Origin: Porphyromonas sp. oral taxon 275
Lineage (GTDB): Bacteria > Bacteroidota > Bacteroidia > Bacteroidales > Porphyromonadaceae
Assembly: GCF_018127745.1 (NCBI RefSeq)
Contig: NZ_CP072333.1
Span: 1,984,001 to 2,048,000, forward strand
Length of the DNA stretch: 64,000 bases
Direction of reading: 5' to 3'
In this document: positions 1 to 8,265 of the stretch, piece after piece
Numbering within the stretch: position 1 is the stretch's first letter
How the letters are laid out: each line of letters opens with the position of its first letter
The notes under the pieces: generated by a model
What the model was told of the DNA's origin: nothing
The model's input: the letters and a program-made list of their open reading frames with translations, nothing else
The model's database searches: none
Position numbers and translations under genes: made by a program

Positions 1-618
1 GTCGAAGATGTGACTCCCCTCCCCCGCCATCCTCTGCAGCTGGATCTTCATCTGCGTGACCTGCCCGTAGGCGTCGACGTTGCGCTTGAAGCGCTCCTGC
101 AGCTCACCGCAGAGCTCGATGGCCTTCTTTAGGTCTCCCGAGCGCGCGTAGAGCTGTACGAGGCGGTAGCGCATATCATCATTGTCAGGGTCAGCCTTAG
201 CTAGCTGCTCGGTGATACGCAGGGCATCCTGCAGGCGCTCGCGGCTGAAATAGGCGGAGGCAAGCGCCTGGCCATACTCGCGACGACTGCTATCGGCACG
301 ATAGGCGAGCTCGAGCAGCGGCAGACTCTCCGACTCACGGCCGAGGTCAGCGGCCACACGCCCGAGCAGATAGGCGATGTCGCCATCCTCAGGGGCCAAT
401 GCATGGGCGTGGCGCAGCAGCTGATAGGCCGAGTGCGGCTGATCCGCGCTACGCGCCAGCACCGCCTGATAGTAGTACTCGGTGGCCTTCGCGAGGCTGT
501 CCTCACGCGCTGCCGACTGGGGCTGCTGGGCACGAGCCTGGAGCCCCTGCCCCACTAGGAGCCCTAGCCCCAGCACGCAGAGGAGGCCTATTTTCTTAGC
601 ATCCGTCCTTGACTTCAT
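1..618 (-). CDS. Tetratricopeptide-repeat protein, 3' part outside window
   Basis: The minus frame is open from an ATG at 618 to the window edge (206 codons), so the C-terminus is missing. The start gives a signal peptide (MKSRTDAKKIGLLCVLGLG, then a hydrophobic stretch ending near ARAQQ), so the protein is exported. From about residue 35 onward it has consecutive helix-turn-helix TPR-like units with the usual small and aromatic pattern (SAYQLLRHAHALAPEDGDIA; AYLLGRVAADLG; EYGQALASAYFSRERLQDAL; MRYRLVQLYARSGDLKKAIE). TPR proteins are protein-interaction scaffolds; no enzymatic domain is visible in this part. It is the last gene of this strand before the tRNA/rpsT block, and no TAnnTTTG box is evident just upstream. 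Confidence 0.8.
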   Translation of the reverse strand, partial: MKSRTDAKKIGLLCVLGLGLLVGQGLQARAQQPQSAAREDSLAKATEYYYQAVLARSADQPHSAYQLLRHAHALAPEDGDIAYLLGRVAADLGRESESLPLLELAYRADSSRREYGQALASAYFSRERLQDALRITEQLAKADPDNDDMRYRLVQLYARSGDLKKAIELCGELQERFKRNVDAYGQVTQMKIQLQRMAGEGSHIFD

Positions 619-767
619 ATTATCCTTAACGTCTTAGATCTCTAGACTTGTACCTCTGGTTTGCCTGCCTTGGGAAAGGCCCTGCGGCCTATCCTACCCA
701 GCCCCTTGCCAGTGTATGCGATCAAAAAAGCAATAGCGCCAACCCCGTATGGAGCTGGCGCTACGTG

Positions 768-842
768 TGGTAGTCCATAGGAGAATCGAACTCCTCTTTC
801 AAGGATGAAAACCTTGCGTCCTAACCGATAGACGAATGGACC
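768..842 (-). tRNA. tRNA-Glu (anticodon TTC), CCA encoded
   Basis: Read on the minus strand, the anticodon stem CAAGG/CCTTG closes the loop TTTTCAT with anticodon TTC. The acceptor stem is GGTCCAT with ATGGACT, followed by A and an encoded CCA (complement at 768-770). The T-arm loop TTCGATT is present. It lies downstream of rpsT and is probably cotranscribed with it. Confidence 0.95.
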
Positions 843-886
843 GCCTGTTCTGCCCTCACTCCTAGGAGCTGGCAGCGTGATGTCTC

Positions 887-1141
887 TTAGCCGAGGCGAG
901 CGATCTGACGAGCGAGCTTGCTCTTCAGGTTAGCAGCCTTGTTCTTGTGGATGATGTTCTTGCCGGCGAGGCGGTCAAGCATAGAGCTAAGCTGTGGCAG
1001 TGCCGCACGTGCCTCTGCCGCATCCGTCAGAGCACGGAAGCGACGAACCGCGTTACGCATGGTCTTTGCGTAGTAGCGATTGTGCAGACGACGAGCGTTA
1101 GTCTGACGAATTCTCTTGATCGATGACTTATGATTTGCCAT
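887..1141 (-). CDS. rpsT: 30S ribosomal protein S20
   Basis: The 84-residue Lys/Arg-rich protein begins [20 protein letters not shown], the typical S20 start, and includes the conserved [18 protein letters not shown] region near the C-terminus. S20 binds 16S rRNA early in assembly of the small subunit. Length is normal for the family (about 85). The gene is flanked on both sides by nearly identical tRNA-Glu genes on the same strand, with gaps of 44 and 28 bp. A tRNA-rpsT-tRNA transcript from the promoter at 1284-1314 is likely. Confidence 0.97.
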   Translation of the reverse strand: MANHKSSIKRIRQTNARRLHNRYYAKTMRNAVRRFRALTDAAEARAALPQLSSMLDRLAGKNIIHKNKAANLKSKLARQIARLG

Positions 1142-1169
1142 TTCTTAATTCTTCTCTTGTTTGTTCTTG

Positions 1170-1241
1170 TAGCCCATAGGAGAATCGAACTCCTCTTTCA
1201 AGGATGAAAACCTTGCGTCCTAACCGATAGACGAATGGGCC
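1170..1241 (-). tRNA. tRNA-Glu (anticodon TTC), no encoded CCA
   Basis: The body is the same as the tRNA-Glu at 768-842, with anticodon TTC in the loop TTTTCAT. The acceptor stem differs by a compensated pair (GGCCCAT with ATGGGCT). The bases after the discriminator are CAA on the minus strand, so CCA is not encoded here, unlike the downstream copy. It is the first gene after the promoter at 1284-1314. Confidence 0.95.
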
Positions 1242-1283
1242 GACCTAGTGGCAAGCGCACCCCTAAGGGCTCACTTGCGAGTG

Positions 1284-1314
1284 CAAAGTTAAGACAAATA
1301 ATTGAATCTACAAA
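1284..1314 (-). promoter_or_regulatory. Promoter of the tRNA-Glu/rpsT unit
   Basis: On the minus strand there is a -33 TTTG (complement 1311-1314), a 19-bp spacer, and a -7 TAACTTTG (complement 1284-1291). This is a full match to the Bacteroidota primary-sigma consensus TTTG-N19-TAnnTTTG. Confidence 0.85.
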
Positions 1315-1464
1315 TTGCCTGCAGAAATTCCCCGCACAGGGCGGCCCCCCTCCCCCTTGCCCCGCAGCTCCGTCCCCTCTATCCCCTCAGCACCGCGCCT
1401 CCTAATCCCTCACCACTCCTTTCGCCCATCCTCCCCCACCCGCACAGCCAAGGCAGGCCGCCTC

Positions 1465-1530
1465 TGAGGGATACCCGTCAGCCCTCTGAGGGACGTCCGT
1501 GGGCGCCGCGACTGATATCACTCAGCGCGC
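1465..1530. repeat. 22-bp tandem array, GC type, 3 units
   Basis: Units begin at 1465, 1487 and 1509, exactly 22 bp apart. Their cores read TGAGGGATACCCGTCA, TGAGGGACGTCCGTGG and CGACTGATATCACTCA. This is one of eight GC-type arrays in the window. It sits in the 0.6-kb gap between the tRNA-Glu promoter and tRNA-Pro. The rest of that gap (about 1320-1460 and 1531-1839) is C-rich with no gene I can support; 1320-1460 shows weak 22-bp phasing. Confidence 0.85.
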
Positions 1531-1839
1531 TCCGACACTACTAGGAGGGCGGCGCGAGCTAGAGGCGAGGATAGTTAAGGAATAGGCGTCCAAAGGAAAC
1601 AGCCCCGTGCTGCGCTTCCCGAGCCCCGCTCTGAGCGGGCCTGCTACTTAGCCCAAGCCAAGCCCCACCTTAGCCTCTCCCCCCAGCCAGTAAGTGCGAA
1701 GGCCACCCGCGGACGCGTACCTATTATATAGTCGTGGGCAAGTGGCCGAGCTTTTGCCCCCCAAGCCACAAAGGCACAAAAACAAGAAGTCCGACCCTCC
1801 AGCGGAAGATCGGACTTATTGATGTCGCTTGTATGATCG

Positions 1840-1914
1840 TCGGGATACCAGGATTCGAACCTGGGACCCCCTGCTCCCAAAGCAGGTGCGCTAACCGGAC
1901 TGCGCTACATCCCG
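1840..1914 (-). tRNA. tRNA-Pro (anticodon TGG)
   Basis: On the minus strand the stem CCTGC/GCAGG closes the loop TTTGGGA with anticodon TGG. The acceptor stem is CGGGATG with TATCCCG, then discriminator A. CCA is not encoded. It lies 36 bp downstream of tRNA-Asp and is probably cotranscribed with it. Confidence 0.95.
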
Positions 1915-1950
1915 AGTTGTCCAGAGGAGCGGCGGCTCATTGCTGAGCGG

Positions 1951-2024
1951 CGGTATGGACGGGACTCGAACCCGCGACCCCCTGCGTGACAGGCAGGTAT
2001 TCTAACCAGCTGAACTACCACACC
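1951..2024 (-). tRNA. tRNA-Asp (anticodon GTC)
   Basis: On the minus strand the stem CCTGC/GCAGG closes the loop CTGTCAC with anticodon GTC. The acceptor stem is GGTGTGG with CCATACC, then discriminator G. The next bases are CCG, so CCA is not encoded. Confidence 0.95.
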
Positions 2025-2053
2025 GAGTGCATGTCGCTGCCTCTTGACGGCTG

Positions 2054-2084
2054 CAAAGATAGCACTAATTTTCTTTTTCGCAAA
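2054..2084 (-). promoter_or_regulatory. Promoter of the tRNA-Asp/tRNA-Pro unit
   Basis: On the minus strand: -33 TTTG (complement 2081-2084), a 19-bp spacer, and -7 TATCTTTG (complement 2054-2061). This is a complete Bacteroidota consensus promoter 30 bp upstream of tRNA-Asp. Confidence 0.85.
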
Positions 2085-2264
2085 GCTACTCCCTCAGCCT
2101 CACCCCTCTAGCCCCTACGCCCCGAGGCCCTTACGCCCGAAGCATTCCGCCGCTCTCCTACCCGCCCTAAGGACATTCAGCATAGCCTCCCCCGCACGTA
2201 GCCTTCCCCGCTCAGCCAGCTGAGTCCATCGCCCTAGCACACCCTCGCCTAAGGAACCCCTCGC

Positions 2265-2352
2265 TGACCGATAGCTATCAACGCCGTGAGGGCTATCAGT
2301 CGGACGGCTGAGGGACGTCAGTCAGCGCCGTGAGGGATATCCTTCACGGAGC
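2265..2352. repeat. 22-bp tandem array, GC type, 4 units
   Basis: Units start at 2265, 2287, 2309 and 2331. The third unit is centred on GACGTC and the fourth on GATATC (TGAGGGATATCCTTCA). The array lies between the tRNA-Asp promoter and tRNA-Ser. The remaining sequence of this 0.5-kb gap (2085-2264 and 2353-2522) shows no gene. Confidence 0.88.
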
Positions 2353-2522
2353 CTCACGGATAAGGGGGACGAAGCTCAAAACAAAGGGAGACACTACAGC
2401 AAGACAAGTCAAGCAGCCCTACAGGCCAAAGCATCCGCAAGTCGCTGTGTTTATGTAATTGTCCGAGCTGACGTATCCGTGCAGCACGGAGGACATGACT
2501 ACCCGTGCGGTCGTGCTCCATC

Positions 2523-2607
2523 GGAGAGATGGTAGAGTGGTCGATTGCGGCGGTCTTGAAAACCGTTGAGGTGAGAGCCTCCGGGGGTTCGAATCCCTCT
2601 CTCTCGC
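2523..2607 (+). tRNA. tRNA-Ser (anticodon TGA), unusual acceptor end
   Basis: The stem CGGT/ACCG closes the loop CTTGAAA with anticodon TGA. The long variable arm (GAGG-loop-CCTC) and the T-loop TTCGAAT confirm a class II tRNA-Ser. The acceptor stem pairs at positions 2-7 (GAGAGA with TCTCTC). Position 1 is G and position 72 is also G (2606), followed by C as discriminator, so the terminal pair is a G-G mismatch and the usual G73 is absent. No CCA is encoded. Confidence 0.85.
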
Positions 2608-2658
2608 GAGGGAAGATCCTTCAGCGGCGTAGCTGAGGGGCCTTTCGTGGAAATAGGA

Positions 2659-2694
2659 AGCGTCGTGACTTTGAGGAGTCGCGACGCTTTTTTT
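2659..2694 (+). terminator. Rho-independent terminator after tRNA-Ser
   Basis: A 10-bp stem (GCGTCGTGAC with GTCGCGACGC, one G-T pair) with an 8-nt loop is followed by seven T residues. Confidence 0.85.
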
Positions 2695-2705
2695 GGGGGG
2701 GGGGG
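2695..2705 (+). repeat. Poly-G tract (G11)
   Basis: Eleven consecutive G residues run directly after the terminator T-tract, about 41 bp upstream of the -7 box of the receptor gene. Such homopolymers are prone to slippage. Its position is compatible with promoter modulation but proves nothing. Confidence 0.95.
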
Positions 2706-2746
2706 AGGAACGGAAGGGCAAGGCGGCGGAGCTCAGCGCTTTGGCG

Positions 2747-2754
2747 TACTTTTG
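2747..2754 (+). promoter_or_regulatory. -7 box of the outer-membrane receptor gene
   Basis: TACTTTTG matches TAnnTTTG. It would start transcription about 85 bp before the chosen ATG at 2845. No -33 TTTG lies at the proper distance. Confidence 0.6.
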
Positions 2755-2844
2755 TTTGGGCGCGGCTGGGAGCTCGGTAGGAGCGGAGTCAGAGGGCGCG
2801 CAAGCAAAAGAAGGAAACACCCACAACGACCGGAGGACATCACG

Positions 2845-5301
2845 ATGAATAGACTTATACTCAGCCTGCTCCTACTGGGGCTCGGCATCAGCTACGGGCT
2901 CAGCGCGAGCGCTCAGACCAAACTCAGTAGCGCACAGACGAAGATCAGCAGCAGCGCTCAGACGAAGATCAGCAGTAGCGCACAGGCGAAGCTCAGCGGC
3001 AGGGTGCTCGACGAGCAGCGCAAGGGCGTAGAGGCAGCTATCGTGCTGCTTATTACTTCGCCCGACAGCATGCTGGTAGCCTCGACGCTGACCGACAGTC
3101 TGGGGCGCTTCTCCCTATCGGCGCGTCCGGGCGACTTCGTTCTCTGTGTCCGCAACCTCGGCTATAAGGAGGCTAGGCGCAGCCTGCGCCTCGAGAGCTC
3201 CGAACGGCTGGGCGACATCCTGCTGGAGCCCGAGGCGCAGGCTCTGGAGAAGGTCGTCGTCACGGCGCGCAGGTCCCGTCCGCTCACCACCGTCACGCAG
3301 GGCAAAATCCAGCTCCACGTGGCGCAGTCCTACCTCAGTGACCTGGGCAGCGCGCTGGACGTCCTGAAGCACGCCCCCGGCATCACCGTCAGCAGCAAGG
3401 GCGAGATCTCGCTGGCGACGATCGGCGGGACGGCCCTCTACGTCAATGGCAAGAAGCTGATGCTGCAGGGCGAGGAGCGTGCGGCCTTCCTTCGCACCCT
3501 CTCCTCCTCCAAGATCGCCCGTATCGAGAGCTCCCCCAGCCCCAATGCGAGCTTCGGTACCGACGGTGCGGGAGGCATCATCAACATCATCCTCAAGGCC
3601 ACGGAGGGCGAAGGCTTCTTCCTCTCGACCTCCCACAGCGCAGCCTACTGGGAGAACCTTAGGCAAAGCTCGGACTTCGCCCTCTCCTACAACAGGAGCA
3701 AGTGGCAGCTGGGGCTCAACTACAGCCACAGCATCGGCCACCACGCCATGGACTACGGCTACGAGAAGCTGCAGGGGGGTGATCGCAGCGTCTCGACGAC
3801 GATCGACACCGATAAGCGCAATACCTACACGGCGGGACTAGACTTCGCCTGGCAGCTGAGCCCGAGGAGCCAGCTCTCCGTCAGCAGCTCCGTCAGCCTA
3901 CTGGCTGGCCCCGGCCTCACAGAGACGAGCACCGAGCTCTACAAGGGGGAGCACACGCTCACGGGTATCCTCAAGGCACGTAATGACTATGTCAAGCAGC
4001 AGACCCTGCGCTACAGTCATAGCGCGAACTACCGCTACAGCCCCTCCGAGCAGCAGCAACTCTCCCTCTCGGCCGACTGGACGCACTTCGACGGCACGGC
4101 ACGCTGCGAGCAGCCCAACGACTACTATTCTCCCTCCCACACGCTCCTGCGGTCGGAGCTCTTCTACTCGCAGCCCGAGAAGGAGATCGACATCTACGCG
4201 CTGCTGGCGGACTACAAGTACGCCCCCAGCGCACGGAGCGAGCTCCTCTCGGGGCTCAAGGGCTCGCTCATCAAGAGCGGGAATAGCTTCGTCTTCACCC
4301 GCAATGGGCTCCTCGACCCCCAGCGCTCCAACCGCTTCTACTACGATGAGGCGAACCTCGAGGCCTACACACAGTACACCCACTCCTGGGATCGGCTCGA
4401 GCTCAGCGCAGGCCTACGCCTGGAGTACATGCACACCCTCGGCAGGCTCCGCGCCCACAGCCCTCAGGGATCCGAGGAGCACCGCGGCGGGCGGCTGCGC
4501 CTCTTCCCCAACCTCAGCCTCAGCTATACGCAGCCCTCGGGGGGAAAGCTCAGCCTCCTCTACAGCCAACGGCAGGACAAGCCCCGCTACGAGGATCTCA
4601 ACCCCTTCGAATACCTCCTCGACGAGTTCTCCTACTGGAAGGGAAACCCCTTCCTCCGCCCTCAGACGAGTGATAAAATCCTCCTCAGCTACAGCCTCCG
4701 AAGCCTCTCACTCAGCCTCTACTACACGCGGCTGGAGGACTACTTCACTGGGATCACCGATGCTCTGGGGCAGGACAAGACCATCATGACGACCAAGAAC
4801 ATCGGCCGTCAGCAGCAGGCGGGGCTCGAGGTCATATACTCGAGACGCCTCACCCCCTGGTGGGACTTCAGCGCCAATGTGGGCCTCTACTACTTTGTCA
4901 ACCGCCTAGACTATGAGCACTACCAGCAGACCTATCAGCGCCCCTCCTGCTCCCTCTCGGCGAGCAACAGCCTCCTGCTGCCCCTCGGGCTTAACCTAGA
5001 GCTCTCGGGGCGCTACCACTCCGCGCGCCAGGGTGGGAGCTATGAGCTGAGTAAGCCCACAGGCAGCATCGACCTCGGTCTGAATCGCAGCTGGCAAGGC
5101 GGACGGCTACGTCTAGCGCTCCTCCTGACCGACCTCCTGCACAGCGAGCGCTGGGACAGCTACGGGACGAAGGACGCCCTCAGCCTCTCCTCCTGGGGTA
5201 ATGGCGAGAGCCGCAAGCTCATCCTTCGGCTCAGCTACAGCCTCGGCAAGCAGAAGTACCCCAAGCAGGAGCAGAAGCTCGAGGAGGTCAATAGACTCTA
5301 G
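2845..5301 (+). CDS. Outer-membrane beta-barrel receptor (TonB-receptor-like, OMP_b-brl type)
   Basis: The protein has 818 residues. I chose ATG 2845 because it gives a clean signal peptide (MNRLILSLLLLGLGISYGLS, then ASAQ) and follows the -7 box; the frame stays open further upstream through the poly-G tract. Order of domains: signal peptide; four imperfect SAQTKLS/SAQTKISS repeats (about 25-55); a carboxypeptidase-regulatory-like sandwich (LSGRVLDEQRKGVEAAIVLL); a plug-like domain (LGSALDVLKHAPGITVS, GTALYVNGKKLML); and a barrel to the C-terminus with alternating aromatic strands. Proteins of this type move or bind substrates at the outer membrane; the substrate is unknown. The gene stands alone, between a terminator and a convergent methyltransferase gene. 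Confidence 0.85.
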   Translation: MNRLILSLLLLGLGISYGLSASAQTKLSSAQTKISSSAQTKISSSAQAKLSGRVLDEQRKGVEAAIVLLITSPDSMLVASTLTDSLGRFSLSARPGDFVLCVRNLGYKEARRSLRLESSERLGDILLEPEAQALEKVVVTARRSRPLTTVTQGKIQLHVAQSYLSDLGSALDVLKHAPGITVSSKGEISLATIGGTALYVNGKKLMLQGEERAAFLRTLSSSKIARIESSPSPNASFGTDGAGGIINIILKATEGEGFFLSTSHSAAYWENLRQSSDFALSYNRSKWQLGLNYSHSIGHHAMDYGYEKLQGGDRSVSTTIDTDKRNTYTAGLDFAWQLSPRSQLSVSSSVSLLAGPGLTETSTELYKGEHTLTGILKARNDYVKQQTLRYSHSANYRYSPSEQQQLSLSADWTHFDGTARCEQPNDYYSPSHTLLRSELFYSQPEKEIDIYALLADYKYAPSARSELLSGLKGSLIKSGNSFVFTRNGLLDPQRSNRFYYDEANLEAYTQYTHSWDRLELSAGLRLEYMHTLGRLRAHSPQGSEEHRGGRLRLFPNLSLSYTQPSGGKLSLLYSQRQDKPRYEDLNPFEYLLDEFSYWKGNPFLRPQTSDKILLSYSLRSLSLSLYYTRLEDYFTGITDALGQDKTIMTTKNIGRQQQAGLEVIYSRRLTPWWDFSANVGLYYFVNRLDYEHYQQTYQRPSCSLSASNSLLLPLGLNLELSGRYHSARQGGSYELSKPTGSIDLGLNRSWQGGRLRLALLLTDLLHSERWDSYGTKDALSLSSWGNGESRKLILRLSYSLGKQKYPKQEQKLEEVNRL

Positions 5302-5340
5302 CCCCAAGCCTCGGGCACGAAGCCTGCAGCCTCAAGATAC

Positions 5341-5376
5341 GACAGCGCCCCCCAGCCGTGGCTGAGGGGCGCTGTC
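5341..5376. terminator. Inverted repeat between convergent genes
   Basis: An 11-bp perfect stem, GACAGCGCCCC with GGGGCGCTGTC, lies between the receptor stop and the convergent methyltransferase stop. It has no clear T-tract, so a role as bidirectional terminator is inferred from position. Confidence 0.5.
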
Positions 5377-5469
5377 GTGCTTGGTCCCTCACGCAAAGGC
5401 GTAAGGAAGGAGCAAACTAGGTAGGGGGCTAGATAAAGCGCAGCGCAGCGCTGAGGCCAAGGCGGCTGC

Positions 5470-6276
5470 TTAGCGCCGCAGGCGCAGCTCCCAGATGGCG
5501 ACAGCGGCGGCCGCGGCCACGTTGAGCGAATCCACCTCGTGTGCCATGGGGATGCGTACGACGAGGTCCGCCCCCGAGATCGTCTCTGGGGCAAGGCCGT
5601 CGCCCTCCGTGCCGAGGATGAGCGCCAGACGCTCAGGCTCAAGTAGGCGCGGATCGCCCAGCTCGAGCGCATCCTCACGGAGGGCCATCGCTACCGTGGT
5701 GAAGCCATAGTCTCGCAGCTGCGCCAGCGGGGGCGTGATCCAGCACCAGGGCACGAGGAAGGTAGCACCCATAGAGACGCGCGCCGATCGCCGCGTGAGC
5801 GGGTCACAGGCGCCAGGGGTCAGCAGCACGGCATCCACCCCAAGGGCTGCGGCGGAGCGGAAGATCGCCCCGACATTGGTACTATCCACTACCCCATCGA
5901 TGACGACCACGCGACGCGCCGTCCCCAGCAGGGTCTCTAGCGCGGGCGGCTCGGGGCGACGCATCGCTGCCAGCACGCCCCGCGTGAGAGTATAGCCCGT
6001 GAGCCCCGCCAGCAGTGCACGTGCCCCTGTATAGACGGGAATTGTGCCACAGCGCTCGATGAGGGAGGCCGCGTCGCCCGTGATGTGCCGCTCCTCGGTC
6101 AGGAGCGCTATAGGGCTGTAGCCCGCGTCGAGCGCTCGGTGGATGACCTTGGGACTCTCGGCGATGAAGACACCCTGCCCGCCGAGCTCCTGCTGGCGCA
6201 GCTGGGCCTCCGTCAGCGAGGCGAAGAGGGCGAGCTCGGGGTACTCGTCGAGCGAAGTAATGGGGATAATGGGCAT
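5470..6276 (-). CDS. TrmH/SpoU-family RNA methyltransferase
   Basis: The protein has 268 residues from ATG 6276; an in-frame ATG at 6321 adds 15 residues unlike the family. The three SpoU signatures are present: NVGAIFRSAAALG (about 133), LILGTEGDGLA (about 217) and IPMAHEVDSLNVAAAAA (about 239). These form the knotted S-adenosylmethionine site of 2'-O-ribose methyltransferases. The N-terminal part (EAQLRQQELGGQGVFIAES) resembles the substrate-binding domain of this family. The target (tRNA or rRNA position) cannot be assigned from sequence. Confidence 0.9.
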   Translation of the reverse strand: MPIIPITSLDEYPELALFASLTEAQLRQQELGGQGVFIAESPKVIHRALDAGYSPIALLTEERHITGDAASLIERCGTIPVYTGARALLAGLTGYTLTRGVLAAMRRPEPPALETLLGTARRVVVIDGVVDSTNVGAIFRSAAALGVDAVLLTPGACDPLTRRSARVSMGATFLVPWCWITPPLAQLRDYGFTTVAMALREDALELGDPRLLEPERLALILGTEGDGLAPETISGADLVVRIPMAHEVDSLNVAAAAAVAIWELRLRR

Positions 6277-6411
6277 AGGCCTAGAGTTAGGGGGAGAACG
6301 TAGGGCTAAGGAAGCTGTCAAGGCTGCCGCCTCCTAGACAAGCGCGAGCCCCACTGCTCGGAGGCTGGAGCTAAGCCTAGGGGGGCAGGAGCTGTGCTAT
6401 CCTAAGGGGGC

Positions 6412-7233
6412 TTAGTGCGCCGAGACGCTGCTGGCGCCCGTCACCGAGCGCTCGCCGAGGACGGGACGCCCGCGGTAGCTGAGGCGCGAGGCCCCCGAGA
6501 GGGCATAGCTGAGGGCCTCCATCTCGCCGATATGCGCTGTCGAGGCACCGCTCAGCTCCGCCGAGACGACGCGGCCCTGGAGCTCGGGAGCCTTGAGCGT
6601 GCTGGCGCCCTTGAGCTCCAGCTTGAGGTCATCGACGTGGCCCTCGAGGCGCAGCGTGCTCGCGCCCTCGAGCTCCAGCTGGCAGGCCTCATCCACAGAC
6701 ACCCGCCCCGAGGCTACGCTGGCGCCCGCGGAGGAGAAGAGGAACTTGCCCGCACTGAGCCGCAGCCCTGTGAGCGTCGAGGCGCCCGAGAGGATCAGCC
6801 TAAGGCTCGGCGTCGTGATGCTATCGACGAGCTGCGCCCTCGCCGAGGAGCCGAGTTCGAGCCCGCGTAGGCTCGTCACCCAGACCTCCGCCTTGGCGCC
6901 CTTGCGCGACCAGCGCCCGAGGAAGCGGCCGAAGCCCGTCTGCTCCCTGCGCGAGGTGATGAGCAGCGCCCTACCATCGGTGCGCAACTCCAGCTCGCGC
7001 CGTACCTGCTCGGGCATCTCGGGGTCGAAGACGATGGCCGTGCGCTCCCCGACGTGCACCTTGACATCGATGGGGAAGTCTACGATGAGCGCTTCGCAGT
7101 CGGGCAGCGCCGTGCTGTCGACCTTGGTGAAGCCTAGGTGTGAGGAGCTCAGGCGGCAGGACGAGAGAGAGAGTAGCGAGAGGGTCAGGACGAGCAGCAG
7201 GCTCGCTGGAGGTAGGGAGTACTTGGTGTTCAT
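6412..7233 (-). CDS. GIN-domain (DUF2807) lipoprotein
   Basis: The protein has 273 residues. The N-terminus is a lipoprotein signal ending in SLLSLSSC, so it is lipidated and exported. The region from about 45 to the end matches the GIN/DUF2807 pattern: an early FPIDVKVHVGE strand, then recurring SGAST/KGAST/EGAST turns (at least seven) spaced about 20-25 residues. That pattern is typical of a right-handed beta-helix. The family is widespread in Bacteroidota and its function is unknown; adhesin-like or cell-surface roles have been proposed. A -7 box lies at 7266-7273. The gene is monocistronic. Confidence 0.88.
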   Translation of the reverse strand: MNTKYSLPPASLLLVLTLSLLSLSSCRLSSSHLGFTKVDSTALPDCEALIVDFPIDVKVHVGERTAIVFDPEMPEQVRRELELRTDGRALLITSRREQTGFGRFLGRWSRKGAKAEVWVTSLRGLELGSSARAQLVDSITTPSLRLILSGASTLTGLRLSAGKFLFSSAGASVASGRVSVDEACQLELEGASTLRLEGHVDDLKLELKGASTLKAPELQGRVVSAELSGASTAHIGEMEALSYALSGASRLSYRGRPVLGERSVTGASSVSAH

Positions 7234-7265
7234 AGTCGTAATCTATTAGCTGGGGTCATCTAGCT

Positions 7266-7273
7266 CAAAGGTA
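7266..7273 (-). promoter_or_regulatory. -7 box of the GIN lipoprotein gene
   Basis: The minus strand reads TACCTTTG (TAnnTTTG), about 33 bp before the start codon at 7233. No -33 box is obvious. Confidence 0.65.
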
Positions 7274-7377
7274 GCACATTCTCCTAAACCGCGCCTCGAG
7301 GGCAGGCAGAGGCAGGCTGCAGTAGTAGCTCTAGCCGCACATCACGGAGGCCGGTAGCGGAGGTGAAAGCCCCTAAG

Positions 7378-8220
7378 GGTCGCCCCTGTAGGGCTCTGTA
7401 CTTACTTACGCTACCACACCCAGGGTTTGGTCGCCCCTGCAGGGCTACGCACCCTGGGCTTTGAAAGGGGTCGCCCCTATAGGGGCTCTACCTTGTCAAA
7501 GGTGAGCTGGCCTGCGAGGCATCAGCAGAGCGTAAGGAGGTGAAAGCACCAGCAAGGCGGCCCTTCCAAAGGATAGCAGCAGTGGCGTAAGCCCCAGCGG
7601 GGCGACCCGTCCAAAGCCCAGGGTGAGGGAACGCTGTAGGCGTGACGGAACCCTGGGTCCAGCCCCACTTACACTAAAAAGCCCTACAGGGGCGACTCAT
7701 CAAACAAGCTAGGCAAGCCACGGCTGTTCTGTGGGTCGCCCCTGTAGGGCTCTGTACTTACTTACGCTACCACACCCAGGGTTTGGTCGCCCCTGCAGGG
7801 CTACGCACCCTGGACTTTGATAGGGATCGCCCCTATAGGGGCTCTACCTTGTCAGAGGAGAGCTGGCCTGCGAGGCATCAGCAGAGCGTAAGGAGGTGAA
7901 AGCACCAGCAAGGCGGCCCTTCCAAAGGATAGCAGCAGTGGCGTAAGCCCCAGCGGGGCGACCCTTCCAAAGCCCAGGGTGAGGGAACGCTGTAGGCGTG
8001 ACGGAACCCTGGGTCCAGCCCCACTTACACTAAAAAGCCCTACAGGGGCGACCCATCAAACAAGCTAGGCAAGCCACGGCTGTTCTGAGGGTCGCCCCTG
8101 TAGGGCTCTGTACTTACTTACGCTACCACACCCAGGGTTTGGTCGCCCCTACAGGGCTACGCACCCTGGGCTTTGAAAGGGGTCGCCCCTATAGGGGCTT
8201 TCCCTTGTCAGAGGAGAGCT
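7378..8220. repeat. 356-bp tandem repeat, about 2.4 copies
   Basis: The segment starting GTCGCCCCTGTAGGGCTCTG recurs at about 7379, 7735 and 8091, a period of exactly 356 bp, with nearly identical copies and a truncated third. Each unit carries short inverted modules: GTCGCCCCTGTAGGGCT against AGCCCTACAGGGGCGAC, and ACCCAGGGTTT against AAACCCTGGGT-like segments. No convincing reading frame runs through it. It occupies most of the 1.3-kb gap between the GIN gene and alkD. The same modules occur at 32.3-33.2 kb. Confidence 0.92.
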
Positions 8221-8265
8221 GGCCGGCGAGGCCTAAGCGGAGCGGCGGAATAGGGGGAGGGGCTG

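Noticed and set aside
1302..1544. 80-codon plus-strand frame in the tRNA gap
   Set aside because: Pro/Leu-rich, overlaps the 22-bp array and the tRNA-Glu promoter; no family features.
3983..4789. Long plus-strand frame (268 codons) inside the receptor gene
   Set aside because: It is a Ser/Arg/Thr-rich shadow of the receptor frame with no domain; the receptor frame has clear signal, plug and barrel.
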